25,000 nucleotides of DNA from Isochrysis galbana (lineage: Eukaryota; Haptophyta; Isochrysidales; Isochrysidaceae): NCBI GenBank assembly GCA_018136815.1, contig JADDIW010000090.1, positions 1-25,000 of the forward strand, written 5' to 3'. Made by a program: the position numbers and the translations under genes. Shown in pieces: positions 1-8,406 of the stretch (positions are counted from its first letter, which is position 1; every line of letters begins with the position of its first letter). The notes under the pieces were generated by a model that worked only from the letters and a program-made list of their open reading frames with translations, made no database searches and was not told where the DNA came from.

Positions 1-7
1 CCTTCTC

Positions 8-175
8 CTCTCCGCTCTTCTTCTACAGTTAAATTCCGCACTCTTCTTCTACCATTAAAATTCCACGCTCTTCTTCTACGGTAAAAATCCTGCCTCTTCC
101 TACTGTTAAAATATCCTGCCTTCCTACCGTTAAAATTCTGCACTCCGTCTACCGTTAAAATCCTGCCTCCGTCGC
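8..175. repeat. Degenerate short tandem repeat, unit about 22-30 bp
   Basis: About six imperfect units repeat the pattern CTCTTCTTCTAC followed by (A/C/G)GTTAAAATTC and TG or CG. Units shorten and drift toward the right end, where they read CCTACCGTTAAAAT. No coding potential or known satellite is recognised. A related ...TTCTACCGTTA... string recurs once near 14697, so the unit may be dispersed in the genome. Confidence 0.7.
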
Positions 176-319
176 CTTGCCAAGACATTTCCTCTGCCTT
201 CCTGCCAGCTTCCTTGCCAGTTCCTTCCGCCCCGGTTTCCCGCTTGTCTCTAAATCGGTTTCACCGCATTACGACCAAGCTTAGTGGGGAAACTCCTCGT
301 CCAATTCCGTTACCCGAAA

Positions 320-447
320 ATCTCGTTCATCTCGTCGGGCCCCAGGGCCATCTCGTTCATCTCGTCGGGCCATCAAGGCCATCTCGTTCATCTCGTCGTC
401 GGGCCATCAGGCCATCTCGTTACATCTCGTTCACCTCGTTACAATCC
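320..447. repeat. Tandem repeat, unit about 30-32 bp (ATCTCGTTCATCTCGTCGGG)
   Basis: Three near-identical units carry ATCTCGTTCATCTCGTCGGG followed by CCAT and a short spacer, then a decayed fourth unit reads ATCTCGTTACATCTCGTTCACCTCGTTAC. The unit length is not a multiple of three throughout, so the short open frame across it is not a convincing gene. Confidence 0.75.
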
Positions 448-1077
448 AAGCTGCGGCTTTGATTTCCACACGGGGTCGGGAGAAACTTCACTAGTTTCCC
501 TCCCCCTCTCATAACGATGAAGAGCCGACCACGGCTCGTAGGCGGTAGCCTCGGTCGAGCTAAGTGAAGGCCGGTCCAATAGGCTGCACCGCGCGCAAGC
601 GAGTAGCTCTAACGCGGACAATTTCTTCGTCGACGTCTGGTCTCGCTGTTGGCTCAAATGTCGAAGAAGAACAGGCATCCAATGGATCGCCATCGCTCCA
701 GCTACACCGACGTAGGTGCGGCTGCGAAGAGCGCCACGGTGCGGTGAAGGAGAGAGGTTAGCCATGGCCGACTCACGGCCATCCACGACGCAAGTTGGCT
801 GGAGGGGCGGCAGCCCTTTGGTGAGGTACAACCCGGTGGCTTTCTGGTGTCCAGTGCCGTGCTCCCAGGGTTGGACGAATTGGGTCGGGGTCAACCCCCC
901 GACTAAACGGCGAGCTTCCGCATGCATCCGAGGGTTCTCAACCGCTACAAACGGAGCAGTGGCGGAGGCCATTGACTTGAAGACGCGGGCGGCCGACTCA
1001 AGAGCGGCACGACGTCCGGGTTCTTGGGAGAGCCATTGACTGCTGACGGCGGAGAGGTACGTGCAGGGTGCCGGGTG
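439..1077 (-). pseudogene. Phage-type DNA (cytosine) methylase-like protein, N-terminally truncated
   Basis: The minus-strand frame stays open for about 213 codons. Its first 130 residues resemble the C-terminal half of a family common in bacteriophages and large DNA viruses, usually annotated as DNA (cytosine) methyltransferase-like. Ordered landmarks are a modified HPPC motif (HPAPCTYLS), a WL..EPGR segment, VAVENPRMH, PTQFVQPWEHG, KATGLYL, LPPLQPT, VVDGRE, LSPSPHR, RSRTYVGVAGAMA. The Rossmann half with the SAM-binding motif should lie upstream (higher coordinates), but the sequence there is LINE DNA, so the gene looks broken at about 1077. The frame reads on to 439 in sequence I do not recognise. 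Family assignment rests on remembered motif order. It could instead be a live exon whose N-terminal exons lie outside the LINE. Confidence 0.55.
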
Positions 1078-1157
1078 CCGGTGCCGGGTGTCGCATTCAT
1101 AACAAGCATCACACCAACACCAGCCCAAGAGAGACAGACACACATCAGGCATGCCTT

Positions 1158-4100
1158 ATGGCAGAGGCCTCTCTCACCCTGGCGACGGCCGCGCTGCCTC
1201 GGCGGCGCGGCCCGAGACCGGGTGGCCCTTATGGGCACAACCCCAACACCACCAACAAAGCGCACATGGACATTGCCTCACCAATTGCTCAGCACAAGAC
1301 CTCACAAATGAGAGACTGCTTGAATGCGCCTTGGGGCGCACACTACACCGACATGCCCACCACCCACACTGACCCACTCACCGACCCGCCACTCCCGTCC
1401 GCCCCTGCCACTCAGGAGCCGCCCTCAGATGAGGAGCAAGGCGCCATGGACTCAGACGCAAACTTCGAACTGTCCTTCCACCAAGAGGGCGACTACACCT
1501 TCCTAGACGCCACGGTCTACGCCGCAATTGTAGAGCTCCTATTGGAGCTCGAAGGAGTCGACCCGGAGCCGGACTTTTGGGCCCGCTCCATTCGCGGCCC
1601 ATGGCATATCGCTGTAAACGAAGACTGCGCGCAACAATTTAAGGAACGCTATGGCGACATCACCACACTCCGCATCAACCAAACCGACCTTCTACTAGCC
1701 CTCGACTGGGAAAAAGCCTTCGACAGAGTAAGCTGGGAGTTCTATCATCTAGCTCTCAAACTTCTCAATTTCGGCCCAAACTTCCAAACACTGGCAAAGG
1801 CTCTCACGAGCGAGGAAGCCCGGCCGATACGCACGATCAAGACCAACGGTGGGAGAAGCTACCCATTTACCGTGGGCAGCGGCATGCCGCAGGGATGCCC
1901 GCTGTCACCGCTCACGTTTCTACTGACCACGGAGGCACTCACTAGAGCCATCAACGGCGACGAAGACATCAACGGCGTGAACCTCAATGGCTATAGCCTG
2001 AAGATAAGCCAATTTGCCGACGACACGGCGCTGATAACGCGCGACTACAAAAGTCTACAGAAATCACTACAATGGGTGGAATTGCACGAGAAAGCGACGG
2101 GCGGCAAAACTAACGCTGACAAATTCCAAGGACTGAGAATGGGCTCCCAGAGACTCCGTAAGCCTCCGTGGGACATGAGAAAATACAACTGGATAGAAAA
2201 CGATGAGTATCTGACCATCTTGGGCGTCCCCTTGGGAGCACCCGAGACGCTCAAGCCCTTTTGGTCGAAACTAGCGGATAAGATCGACGCGAGGGTCGCC
2301 AAGCTAGCACCGGCACCGGCCACCAAATATATGACAATATTCGGTAGGGCGTCAGTGGTTAACTTCATAATCTATGGTATCCCGAGATATTGGTTACAAA
2401 CATTAGCCGCCCCGAGATGGTTCCACACCCGGGTCCAAAAGGCAGCGGACGCTGTCCTCTGGAAAAGTCCGTACACTAACAAACAAAGCAAATGGATAAA
2501 ACACCCACACTACCCCGTCTCACACGATAAAAGTGCGACTAGGACGCTGGGGCTGGGACTCCTGAATTGGCCGTCCCATATAAAGGCAATACAAACCAGA
2601 TGGATCCTAAACTATTTGAACGCGAGAAAGGCACTATGGAAACACGGACTAGACGCTTGGTTCTGTCGAACCGGACTAGGGAGGGGAGCTGTTCTCTCCA
2701 CGATCCCCACGAAAATGTTGACGGGAAGTATCAGGGGCAACCCGGCACTTCCAGTCTTCTGGAAAGAAGCTATTGCGAACTTCAGAAAACTCGATATACA
2801 ACCCTCCTTCCTTACACGGGAGGGCGCATTATCCCAACCGATATGGCACAACCCGCACATCCCACCCCCAGGAGTGCGCGCCCCATGGGCGCGTCTATGG
2901 GAAGCCCTGCACACTAACGTAATTCACAACGTGTTCAAAGACGGCGCCTTTCTGACGCCATATAGCAAGGATGAATGCTCGGCGTATCTCGAACATCTAC
3001 CCGACACCTTTGTTCACGAGGGCCGCCCAATACACAAAAAGGAGTTTCTCGACTCATGGGACGAAATCGTTAGCCACGCAACGCGAGTGATAGGGCAATC
3101 ACAAGAGCGCCCGCCCCCCGACGCAAAGGGGAAAAAGACACCCGACGACAAAGCCCCGCCTCAAGAGCCGGAGACCGAGCTACAGAACAACGAAATCAGG
3201 GTCTCCGAAGACGATAAATACATCAGCAAACTAAACAACATCTGGATGCACACGGATACCGACTACTTGGGAGAGATAGCCGGCACCGGAAAGGTAGCGA
3301 TTGCGGGAGAGATCCAATACTACCACCCGCCAGCCAGATGGGAAGGCGGATTCAAAGGCCCAAGATATATGGAGTACCCCTTGGCGGACGAATACGCCAT
3401 ACTAAAAGGAAAAGTCGCGCTAGACGCAATATCAGTCGCAGATCTCACCAAGGCCGTGCTTAAAGCGACACGAAGCAACGCCCCGCAAGCGGCGAGAACA
3501 GCATGGGAAAAGCGACTGAATGTCACCAAGGAAGAATGGAAACATATAGCAAGGCTATATACAATGCCACTGCTAAAACACACGGATAAACACCTCCACT
3601 TCAAACATATCACACATAGGCGAATCGGTACCAGGAACAGATTCGCAGACGGACAGACAGACGTCTGTAGACTGTGTCGCCGACACCGGGAAAACTCGTG
3701 CCACCTAGCGTGGTGTCCCGCGACTATGAGAGTATTCGAAACCATAGACGCCCTCAACAACTTCACCCCCTCTCCCGGGAGATCACGCACACAAAAAACG
3801 AAAGACAGACTATTCGCATACCCCGGTGCGAACACACCCGAAAGTCTAAAAGCGTTATACGTGATAGCATGGAAATACATACTAAGAGACTTCTATAGAG
3901 TCGCGTTTGAGTCATATGAATACCACTATATCCCAGTATTGGAGTCTACACTAGTGAGGTTTGCCACATTGGTTAGGGGCCTCACCCCGCCACGGCAGCA
4001 TTGTTTGATGCGCACATGTAAAGCCGCCCAGGGGAGGAAGCCCAAACTTAAGAGAACGCTGGCACTTAGTGCCCCGATATTCATTGAAAACGAAAAGGGT

Positions 4101-4169
4101 AGGCTACAAATGAGCGAAAACACTAGCCTTGTAGCGGCAGCGCTTGGTCTAGCTGAAAGGCTCGCGTAG
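1158..4169 (+). CDS. LINE ORF1-reverse transcriptase in-frame fusion
   Basis: From the first in-frame ATG the frame encodes 1003 residues without a stop. Residues 1 to about 175 match the gag-like ORF1 of the copy at 22599 (shared blocks include LLLELEGVDPEPDFW and GPWHIAVNEDCAQQF). Near position 1684 the sequence jumps to reverse transcriptase at motif A (LDWEKAFDRVSWEF, about residue 181). It continues through motif B (GMPQGCPLSPL, about 242), the catalytic FADD (286-289), motif D (GGKTNADK) and LGVPLG. A C-terminal CX2CX8HX3C zinc knuckle sits near residue 836. The rest of ORF1, the endonuclease and RT motifs 0-2 are missing, compared with a normal LINE of this type. Without the endonuclease and fingers it is probably not autonomous. 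The join could be template-switch or deletion; the intact frame suggests it is recent or tolerated. Confidence 0.88.
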   Translation: MAEASLTLATAALPRRRGPRPGGPYGHNPNTTNKAHMDIASPIAQHKTSQMRDCLNAPWGAHYTDMPTTHTDPLTDPPLPSAPATQEPPSDEEQGAMDSDANFELSFHQEGDYTFLDATVYAAIVELLLELEGVDPEPDFWARSIRGPWHIAVNEDCAQQFKERYGDITTLRINQTDLLLALDWEKAFDRVSWEFYHLALKLLNFGPNFQTLAKALTSEEARPIRTIKTNGGRSYPFTVGSGMPQGCPLSPLTFLLTTEALTRAINGDEDINGVNLNGYSLKISQFADDTALITRDYKSLQKSLQWVELHEKATGGKTNADKFQGLRMGSQRLRKPPWDMRKYNWIENDEYLTILGVPLGAPETLKPFWSKLADKIDARVAKLAPAPATKYMTIFGRASVVNFIIYGIPRYWLQTLAAPRWFHTRVQKAADAVLWKSPYTNKQSKWIKHPHYPVSHDKSATRTLGLGLLNWPSHIKAIQTRWILNYLNARKALWKHGLDAWFCRTGLGRGAVLSTIPTKMLTGSIRGNPALPVFWKEAIANFRKLDIQPSFLTREGALSQPIWHNPHIPPPGVRAPWARLWEALHTNVIHNVFKDGAFLTPYSKDECSAYLEHLPDTFVHEGRPIHKKEFLDSWDEIVSHATRVIGQSQERPPPDAKGKKTPDDKAPPQEPETELQNNEIRVSEDDKYISKLNNIWMHTDTDYLGEIAGTGKVAIAGEIQYYHPPARWEGGFKGPRYMEYPLADEYAILKGKVALDAISVADLTKAVLKATRSNAPQAARTAWEKRLNVTKEEWKHIARLYTMPLLKHTDKHLHFKHITHRRIGTRNRFADGQTDVCRLCRRHRENSCHLAWCPATMRVFETIDALNNFTPSPGRSRTQKTKDRLFAYPGANTPESLKALYVIAWKYILRDFYRVAFESYEYHYIPVLESTLVRFATLVRGLTPPRQHCLMRTCKAAQGRKPKLKRTLALSAPIFIENEKGRLQMSENTSLVAAALGLAERLA

Positions 4170-4512
4170 CGAGAAGCGAGAAAAGACGACCGGCATTGAT
4201 GAACCAACCAAAGGTGTGATCGATCAGCACAGCTCACCCACGGCAAACATGGACACACGCAGACACAAGGGAACCGACGATAGCACCACGAGAAACAGGT
4301 CACCCAGCAGCACAGGAGGAAGTTGAGAATGCGCAGCTGGGGACAGGTGCACCCCGCTCCGCTCGGACCCCCACATGACCCGAGCCCCTAAGTAGAGCAC
4401 GAGGGGAGTTGCCGCGAGGCGGGGAATGAGGGTGAGGAAGGGAAAGGGGCGTGGCTACGAAGGAATAGTTCAGGGCCACGTGTGAGGCGAGAATTTTAAA
4501 GGTTTTTTTTTC
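4170..4512 (+). other. Probable LINE 3' untranslated region
   Basis: This non-coding stretch follows the LINE stop codon. It is purine-rich in parts, contains no long frame in LINE orientation, and ends at a run of nine T. No similarity to the 3' ends of the shorter elements at 7436 or 23762 was seen. Its role as a 3' tail is inferred from position only. Confidence 0.4.
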
Positions 4513-4894
4513 TTCAGTGATTGCAATCAGGTTTAATTTGCGACCTCTTCATATCTCGCCATTAATTAGGCACATCGCACTTCTCTCTTCTTATTCGATA
4601 GGTCTCTTGGAATCCTGCGCGGCAGGATTGCCCCTCGTTTCCGTTACGGTGCGATTCCCCTTCCAGACGAGATCGCCAATAGATCGCCAACAGATCGCCC
4701 TTTGATCGTTGTCCGTTGTCCGTTTGCCTATCTACATGTGAGCATGAAGCGGCTTCAACTTGAAGCGATCAATAATGAGCTGCAAGGCACTCCCGGTACT
4801 TGGCGCTTCAAGAAAATCCTCCCTACGCCATCCCCTATTCCTACTCCGGATGGGACCGCTCCGCCGCCTCCAGCGGAGATTTCGGTGACCTCTC
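4513..4894. other. Intergenic, no gene recognised
   Basis: The left part is AT-richer than its surroundings. A short direct repeat GATCGCCAA(T/C)AGATCGCC lies at 4669-4699. A 63-codon frame starts at 4744 but ends in proline-rich, repeat-derived sequence and has no recognisable domain, so I do not call it a gene. Confidence 0.4.
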
Positions 4895-5083
4895 GGCGGG
4901 GGTACCACGTTAGAACTTATAGCGTCATATGACGTCTTGTTAGCTAGAGCTAGCATTCCTAGCATGACGAGCCATGCGCCAACCGCGCACACCCCCATCG
5001 CGGGGTAGGGGCTCCGTTGCCGTCGAAGGGCTTCGGTCCCGCAGCACTAAGGTTATACTAACACAACAATAAAACTCTGACGG
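4895..5083 (+). repeat. Dispersed repeat, copy 1 of an inverted pair
   Basis: The segment running from CGGCGGGGGTACCACGTTAGAA through GACGAGCCATGCGCCAACCG, CACACCCCCATCGCGGGG and GGGGCTCCGTTGCCG to AAAACTCTGAC reappears in reverse complement at 10244-10440. Blocks are nearly identical and are separated by small indels. No coding frame or known transposon end is recognised, and it may be the terminal part of an unknown transposable element. Confidence 0.75.
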
Positions 5084-5466
5084 AGTGCGAGACAGAAGAA
5101 TTTGACTTTCGCGTGTACTCCTAGAGTACTCCTACTCCTAGAATCTTCTCTACTCTATCGTAAAGCAGAGTAGTCGTGGCTCGGGCAAGGAGGTTGGTTG
5201 CTTGCCGGGCATGCGAGGTGGTGCCGCGTGCCGCAACTGGCTGATGTGACTTCACTCTCTAGGAGTACGAGTAAATTTATTCTTGTATTCTTTGGAGCGA
5301 CGGGGAGGAAGAGGCAGGGGAGGAGAGAGAAGGAGAGCAGGGAGGGGGCCAGGTCCGCTCCCGCGCACTCCTCGGCGGCAGCAGTCCCGCCACCGCCGCC
5401 GCCGCCACGTGGGGCACGGCGCAGTCGCGCGTCTCGCGCTGGTCGCAGGGGGGGCAGCAGCGGCCG
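5084..5466 (+). other. Upstream region of the bestrophin gene
   Basis: It contains CTCCTAGAGTACTCCTACTCCTAG short repeats at 5118-5141 and a 7-bp inverted repeat CTACTCT (5150-5156) / AGAGTAG (5167-5173). A purine-rich tract (5297-5350) and a CCGCCGCC run precede the chosen ATG. Probably promoter and 5' leader; no TATA box stands out. Confidence 0.4.
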
Positions 5467-6896
5467 ATGCTCACGACGTGGTGGGGCGGCGAGCCCGAGA
5501 TCGAGATCCCCATCGCGCGCCGCCAGGCCACTGCAATCTATGCCTCGCGATCCGATGCGCGAGCAAGGATCGCAAAGTCGTCGCCCACGCTGCAGCACTC
5601 CGAGTCGTGGCTAGAGACGCTCGTCTCGCTGCACGAGTACATGCCTCCAGGCGTCTGGTGGATTGTCAATGCGCTCACCTGCTGCCTCACCCTAGCCGAC
5701 ATTTGGTTTTCTGGCGATGGAGCTGGCTTTGATGGCGACACATGGTGGCGCATTCCGTCGCATGCGCACAACACGCTCCTCGGGCTTCTCTCGCTCCTCC
5801 TTGCCTTTCGCACTTCACAGGCATATGACCGCTGGTGGGAAGCGCGCAAACTTTGGGGCCAGATTGTTAATTCGACGCGCAACATTGCGTCCAACGCCGC
5901 CATATTCATGACTTCACTGGAGCGCAAGCGGGATGTCATCAAGGCGACCATCTGCTTTGCGTGGTGCACCAAAGCGTCGCTTCGAGGGGTCCGGCCGACT
6001 GCTGACGAACTGCGCGAGCTCACGACCGATGAAATGCGCCGCAACATGGTGCGGCCATACCCTGGTCCACCGGAGCGCCGGCCCACGCTGCACCTCACGG
6101 AAAAGGAGGCGTACGACGAGATGATCAAAAGTTCTCCCGCGGAAACATTCGAGCATCTCCCCATGATGATGATTGACGAGATCAAGTCGGGCATCAGAGA
6201 CGAACTTGAGCAGCATGCCATCGAGAAGGGTGCGAGCGAGACGCATGAAGGGTGGAAGATTGTGCTTGGAGCAGACATCAAGGTGCGTATGTTGCTCGAG
6301 TTAGGGCCCGTGCAGAGCCGTGCGGCAGTCTTTCCGTCGATTCCACCTTGTTGGTGCGCCGTGATGGCGCCAGCGTATCTCAATGTGGCTATCAACAGAA
6401 CCCCACCCGCTTCCACGCAACTTGGCAGGCGCTCGTTGATGCGTTGGGTGGATGCGAACGCATCCAAAAGACGCCTATGCCGTTTGGCTACTTGGCTCAG
6501 CAGCGCATCTTCATGTTGCTTTGGCTGGTGACCTACCCCTTGGCAATCGCGTCGGCTTATAAGTGGTGGACCATCCCAGTCACAGCGGGGGTCTCTTTTA
6601 TCATGTGAGATCATTTTTCTCTTTCTCTAGCGCCCTTTCAGACACAGACAGCACGTGTGCTTCCTTTTGCGGCGCGACTACACCCAACTCAACAACACCC
6701 TTTGGTCCCTCGCTGCAGGCTGAAGGTTGACGCTATTGGCGTCGAAATTGAGCACCCGTTCGGTGCGAGCCCACATGACTTACCGCTCGAGCACATCTGC
6801 ATCACCATCGAAAAAAATTTGCTAGAAATCCTGCGGCGAGCGGAATCGCGGGAGTTGCGGTTGCTTGAAGATATCACTCCGGCCCGTAGACTATAA
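5467..6896 (+). CDS. Bestrophin-family anion channel, 3 exons (5467-6282, 6399-6604, 6719-6896)
   Basis: The joined exons give 399 residues. The protein should form a membrane anion channel of the bacterial/plant bestrophin type; in plants relatives sit in thylakoids, but location here is unknown. Seen in order: a first membrane segment with GVWWIVNALTCCLTLADIWF (about 60-82), LLGLLSLLLAF, then the family signature RTSQAYDRWWEARKLWGQIV (115-134). Exon 2 supplies IFMLLWLVTYPLAIASAY and WWTIPVTAGVSF. Exon 3 completes the conserved end IGVEIEHPFG....DLPLEHIC. Introns are GTGCGT...ACAG (6283-6398, frame-preserving) and GTGAGA...GCAG (6605-6718, splitting an ATG codon), and the frame is kept across both. 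The N-terminal about 55 residues do not look conserved, so the start could differ. The loop around residues 160-250 is longer than in bacterial relatives. Confidence 0.85.
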
Positions 6897-6933
6897 TGTT
6901 GTAGGGTGCGGTCAATCTCTCTACCGTGGGGGC

Positions 6934-7110
6934 CAACTATCTTAGACTGTATTTAAAAGAATAGGGCTACAAAGCGCAACCATCGTTGTAACGTTAGCGT
7001 CATGGAGCGCAGCGCCGCTACCCTCCTCTCGCGCTCTCGCCCCTCACGCCCGCAAGGCTGCCGCCGCGGGCGACCGGACCACCGACGTGCCCTCGGCCCG
7101 GCGATCGGCC
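6934..7110 (+). mobile_element. LINE 5'-end fragment
   Basis: The sequence starts CAACTATCTT and folds as CTATCTT paired with AAG-A-ATAG across a larger loop. It then runs to an ATG at 7002 followed by GGAGCGCAGCGCCGCTACCC. This matches the start of the LINE at 22550-22630 (ATGGAGCGCGCCGCCGCTCC). The translated starts MERSAATLLS and MERAAAPLLS agree. Similarity fades by about 7110, where U6-like sequence on the other strand begins. Only the first about 175 nt of the LINE are kept, so it is cut at its 3' side. Confidence 0.6.
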
Positions 7111-7220
7111 GTCGAGTTTCTCTTCTCGAGTTATGCGTGTCATCCATGCGCTGGGGCCATGCTAATCTTCTCCGTTCTCTGTATCGTTCCAAGTTTCAAC
7201 CTATTGTTGTATAATAGGGG
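7110..7220 (-). ncRNA. U6 snRNA-like sequence with a 7-nt duplication at the ACAGAGA box
   Basis: Read on the minus strand, the sequence contains the hallmark U6 blocks: GGAACGATACAGAGA (7176-7190), GATTAGCATGGCCCC with the AGC triad at 7161-7163, GCGCATGGATGACACGC, and CATAACTCGAGAAG near the 3' end. A 5' hairpin CCTATT/AATAGG (7200-7205 with 7213-7218) sits where the U6 5' stem-loop belongs. Between the ACAGAGA box and the AGC triad there is an extra 7-mer. CAGAGAA is followed by CGGAGAA, an imperfect tandem copy that ordinary U6 lacks. No terminal T-run follows, and no clear Pol III TATA box lies upstream. This is therefore probably a U6 pseudogene or retrocopy; a functional variant is possible but less likely. 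Confidence 0.78.
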
Positions 7221-7435
7221 ACAATGTGTCGCATTCGCATTCGCGATGTCTCAAGAAGCAAAAAGCAAAAAGAAATTACAGTACAGAAAAACAGTACAAA
7301 AGTCAAAAGTCAAAAGAACAGAGGAAGAAAGAAGAAAGAAAGAAGAAGAGTGAACGAAAGAAGAGAAAAACCCAGAGTATATAGGGTGGTTCTCAGCCCT
7401 CCTCACTGGCCCTATGGCTACGTAAAGATTCGCGT
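7221..7435. other. Intergenic, A-rich on the plus strand
   Basis: GCATTCGCATTCGCG is followed by an A/G-rich tract (7250-7360) rich in AAAAGCAAAAAG and GAAAGAAG. No gene is recognised. The last 17 bases, 7419-7435, are the left target-site duplication of the next element. Confidence 0.5.
7419..7435. repeat. Left 17-bp target-site duplication of copy A
   Basis: TACGTAAAGATTCGCGT here is repeated exactly at 8390-8406. The two copies bracket an element that starts with the family's CAAC-hairpin and ends in TTATTATTA, as expected for target-primed reverse transcription. Confidence 0.9.
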
Positions 7436-8389
7436 CAACCTACTTTTATAAGTGGGGGTCAATGAGGGCCTCGCGGCCCCCCCTCTCCATCGCGGACACC
7501 CCCCGGGGTTGGCCCGTACAATCAACCTCAGCCCCTGCCCTCTGGCAGGGGCTGGGCATTCAACAATCTGACCCGGACCCTTCGTGGGCGCGGGCCGCGA
7601 GCCGCACACTCCCAGGCCCGCATGGGCCTGCTCTCGTACTGACTCCCCCCCCCCATCCCTGGTCGCCAAGCAGACAGGGGACTCAGGGCGGCACCCAAGG
7701 CCAGCGAGGCGAGCGAGGGAGAGGCAGGGGGGCCAGGGGCTGAGCCCCAGCCTCCACTGCCCCCTGAGCTGCCCTTGCTGGCCTTCTGGGCGCCCCTGAA
7801 GGACCTCTGAGAACAGGCCGTGGCGCGCCGCATGGCGACGCGCCGCAGGGACAAAGGTCAAAGGTGGAAGAGAGCGGGGCGACGGAGAGGGGGGGATTTG
7901 CACCCCCCCCGATGGAGTGTGGTGAGTAACGAGCCCCGTTTGCGTTAGCAAACGGGCGAAGGGGGGTGACTGGCGACAGGAGGGAGATGGGAAGGGAGCG
8001 GCTCAAGACGTCTCGGATACCCTTGTGGCAGGTATACTCGGGGCGCAGTTGCTTATTTCTCGAGGACTGCTCGCGGCGTGAGCTGGTAAGGGCCGTTCTC
8101 CTTTTTTGACGAGAGGTTCCTCCCCCCCCCCCCGGTGCTTTTTCCCGGAGAGTCGCCCGACGTAGGTCGGAGGTCGGTCCGCCTCAATGGGTTTTCCCTC
8201 ATTTTAACTTGTGGGGAGTTAGAATGGGAGCCGGGGGCCTGCGAGGGGGGAGATGTGGAGGGGTGCATAGGTGTATGTATCTGTGTCAACAGCACGCGCC
8301 AAGGTGTACGGGCAGGTGCGTTGAGGGCTGTCGTGTTAGTACCGGGCTAGTGAGAGTAGTGGTACTAATGCTCAGTTAGATTATTATTA
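7436..8389 (+). mobile_element. Non-autonomous retroelement, copy A (complete)
   Basis: The element is about 954 bp and flanked by a perfect 17-bp duplication. It opens with CAA(C) and a 7-bp hairpin (CCTACTT, loop TTAT, AAGTGGG, one G-T pair). A perfect 11-bp hairpin CAGCCCCTGCC/GGCAGGGGCTG lies at 7529-7554. Its first 410 bp match 24592-25000 at roughly 90% by eye, and more distantly 13900-14296 (reverse) and 23762-24150. A third hairpin, CCCGTTTGC/GCAAACGGG with loop GTTA, lies at 7935-7956 in its unique right half. The 3' end is a short TTATTATTAT tail. No frame is shared between copies, so it probably encodes no protein and relies on a LINE for movement. Confidence 0.85.
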
Positions 8390-8406
8390 TACGTAAAGAT
8401 TCGCGT
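8390..8406. repeat. Right 17-bp target-site duplication of copy A
   Basis: An exact second copy of TACGTAAAGATTCGCGT immediately follows the TTATTATTA tail of the element. Confidence 0.9.

Larger units (their letters stand above)
1080..4512 (+). mobile_element. Non-LTR retrotransposon (LINE) with internal deletion
   Basis: The element carries a long ORF with gag-like ORF1 sequence at its start and a LINE reverse transcriptase after it. About 1146-1245 closely matches 22857-22957 of a second copy in this window, which fixes the orientation and family. The 5' boundary is set where the neighbouring methylase-like frame stops making sense. The 3' boundary is uncertain. I placed it at a T9 run (4503-4511) after a 330-nt non-coding tail. 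No target-site duplication was found. The copy at 22550 starts with a terminal hairpin that is absent here, so the 5' end may be truncated or rearranged. Confidence 0.8.

Noticed and set aside
320-447. CRISPR-like array
   Set aside because: The spacing sequence between repeats is short and itself part of the repeat; there are no unique spacers and no cas genes, and the context is eukaryotic.
214-514. Short ORFs over the window's left tandem repeats
   Set aside because: They are read-through of 30-32-bp repeat units with no protein-like features.
5538-6614. 358-residue minus-strand ORF opposite the bestrophin gene
   Set aside because: It is an antisense shadow of the bestrophin exons, which explain the conserved sequence much better.
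7418-7951. Minus-strand ORF of 177 codons in copy A
   Set aside because: Corresponding frames in copies B, C and D are shifted by indels and differ in sequence, so protein conservation is not supported.
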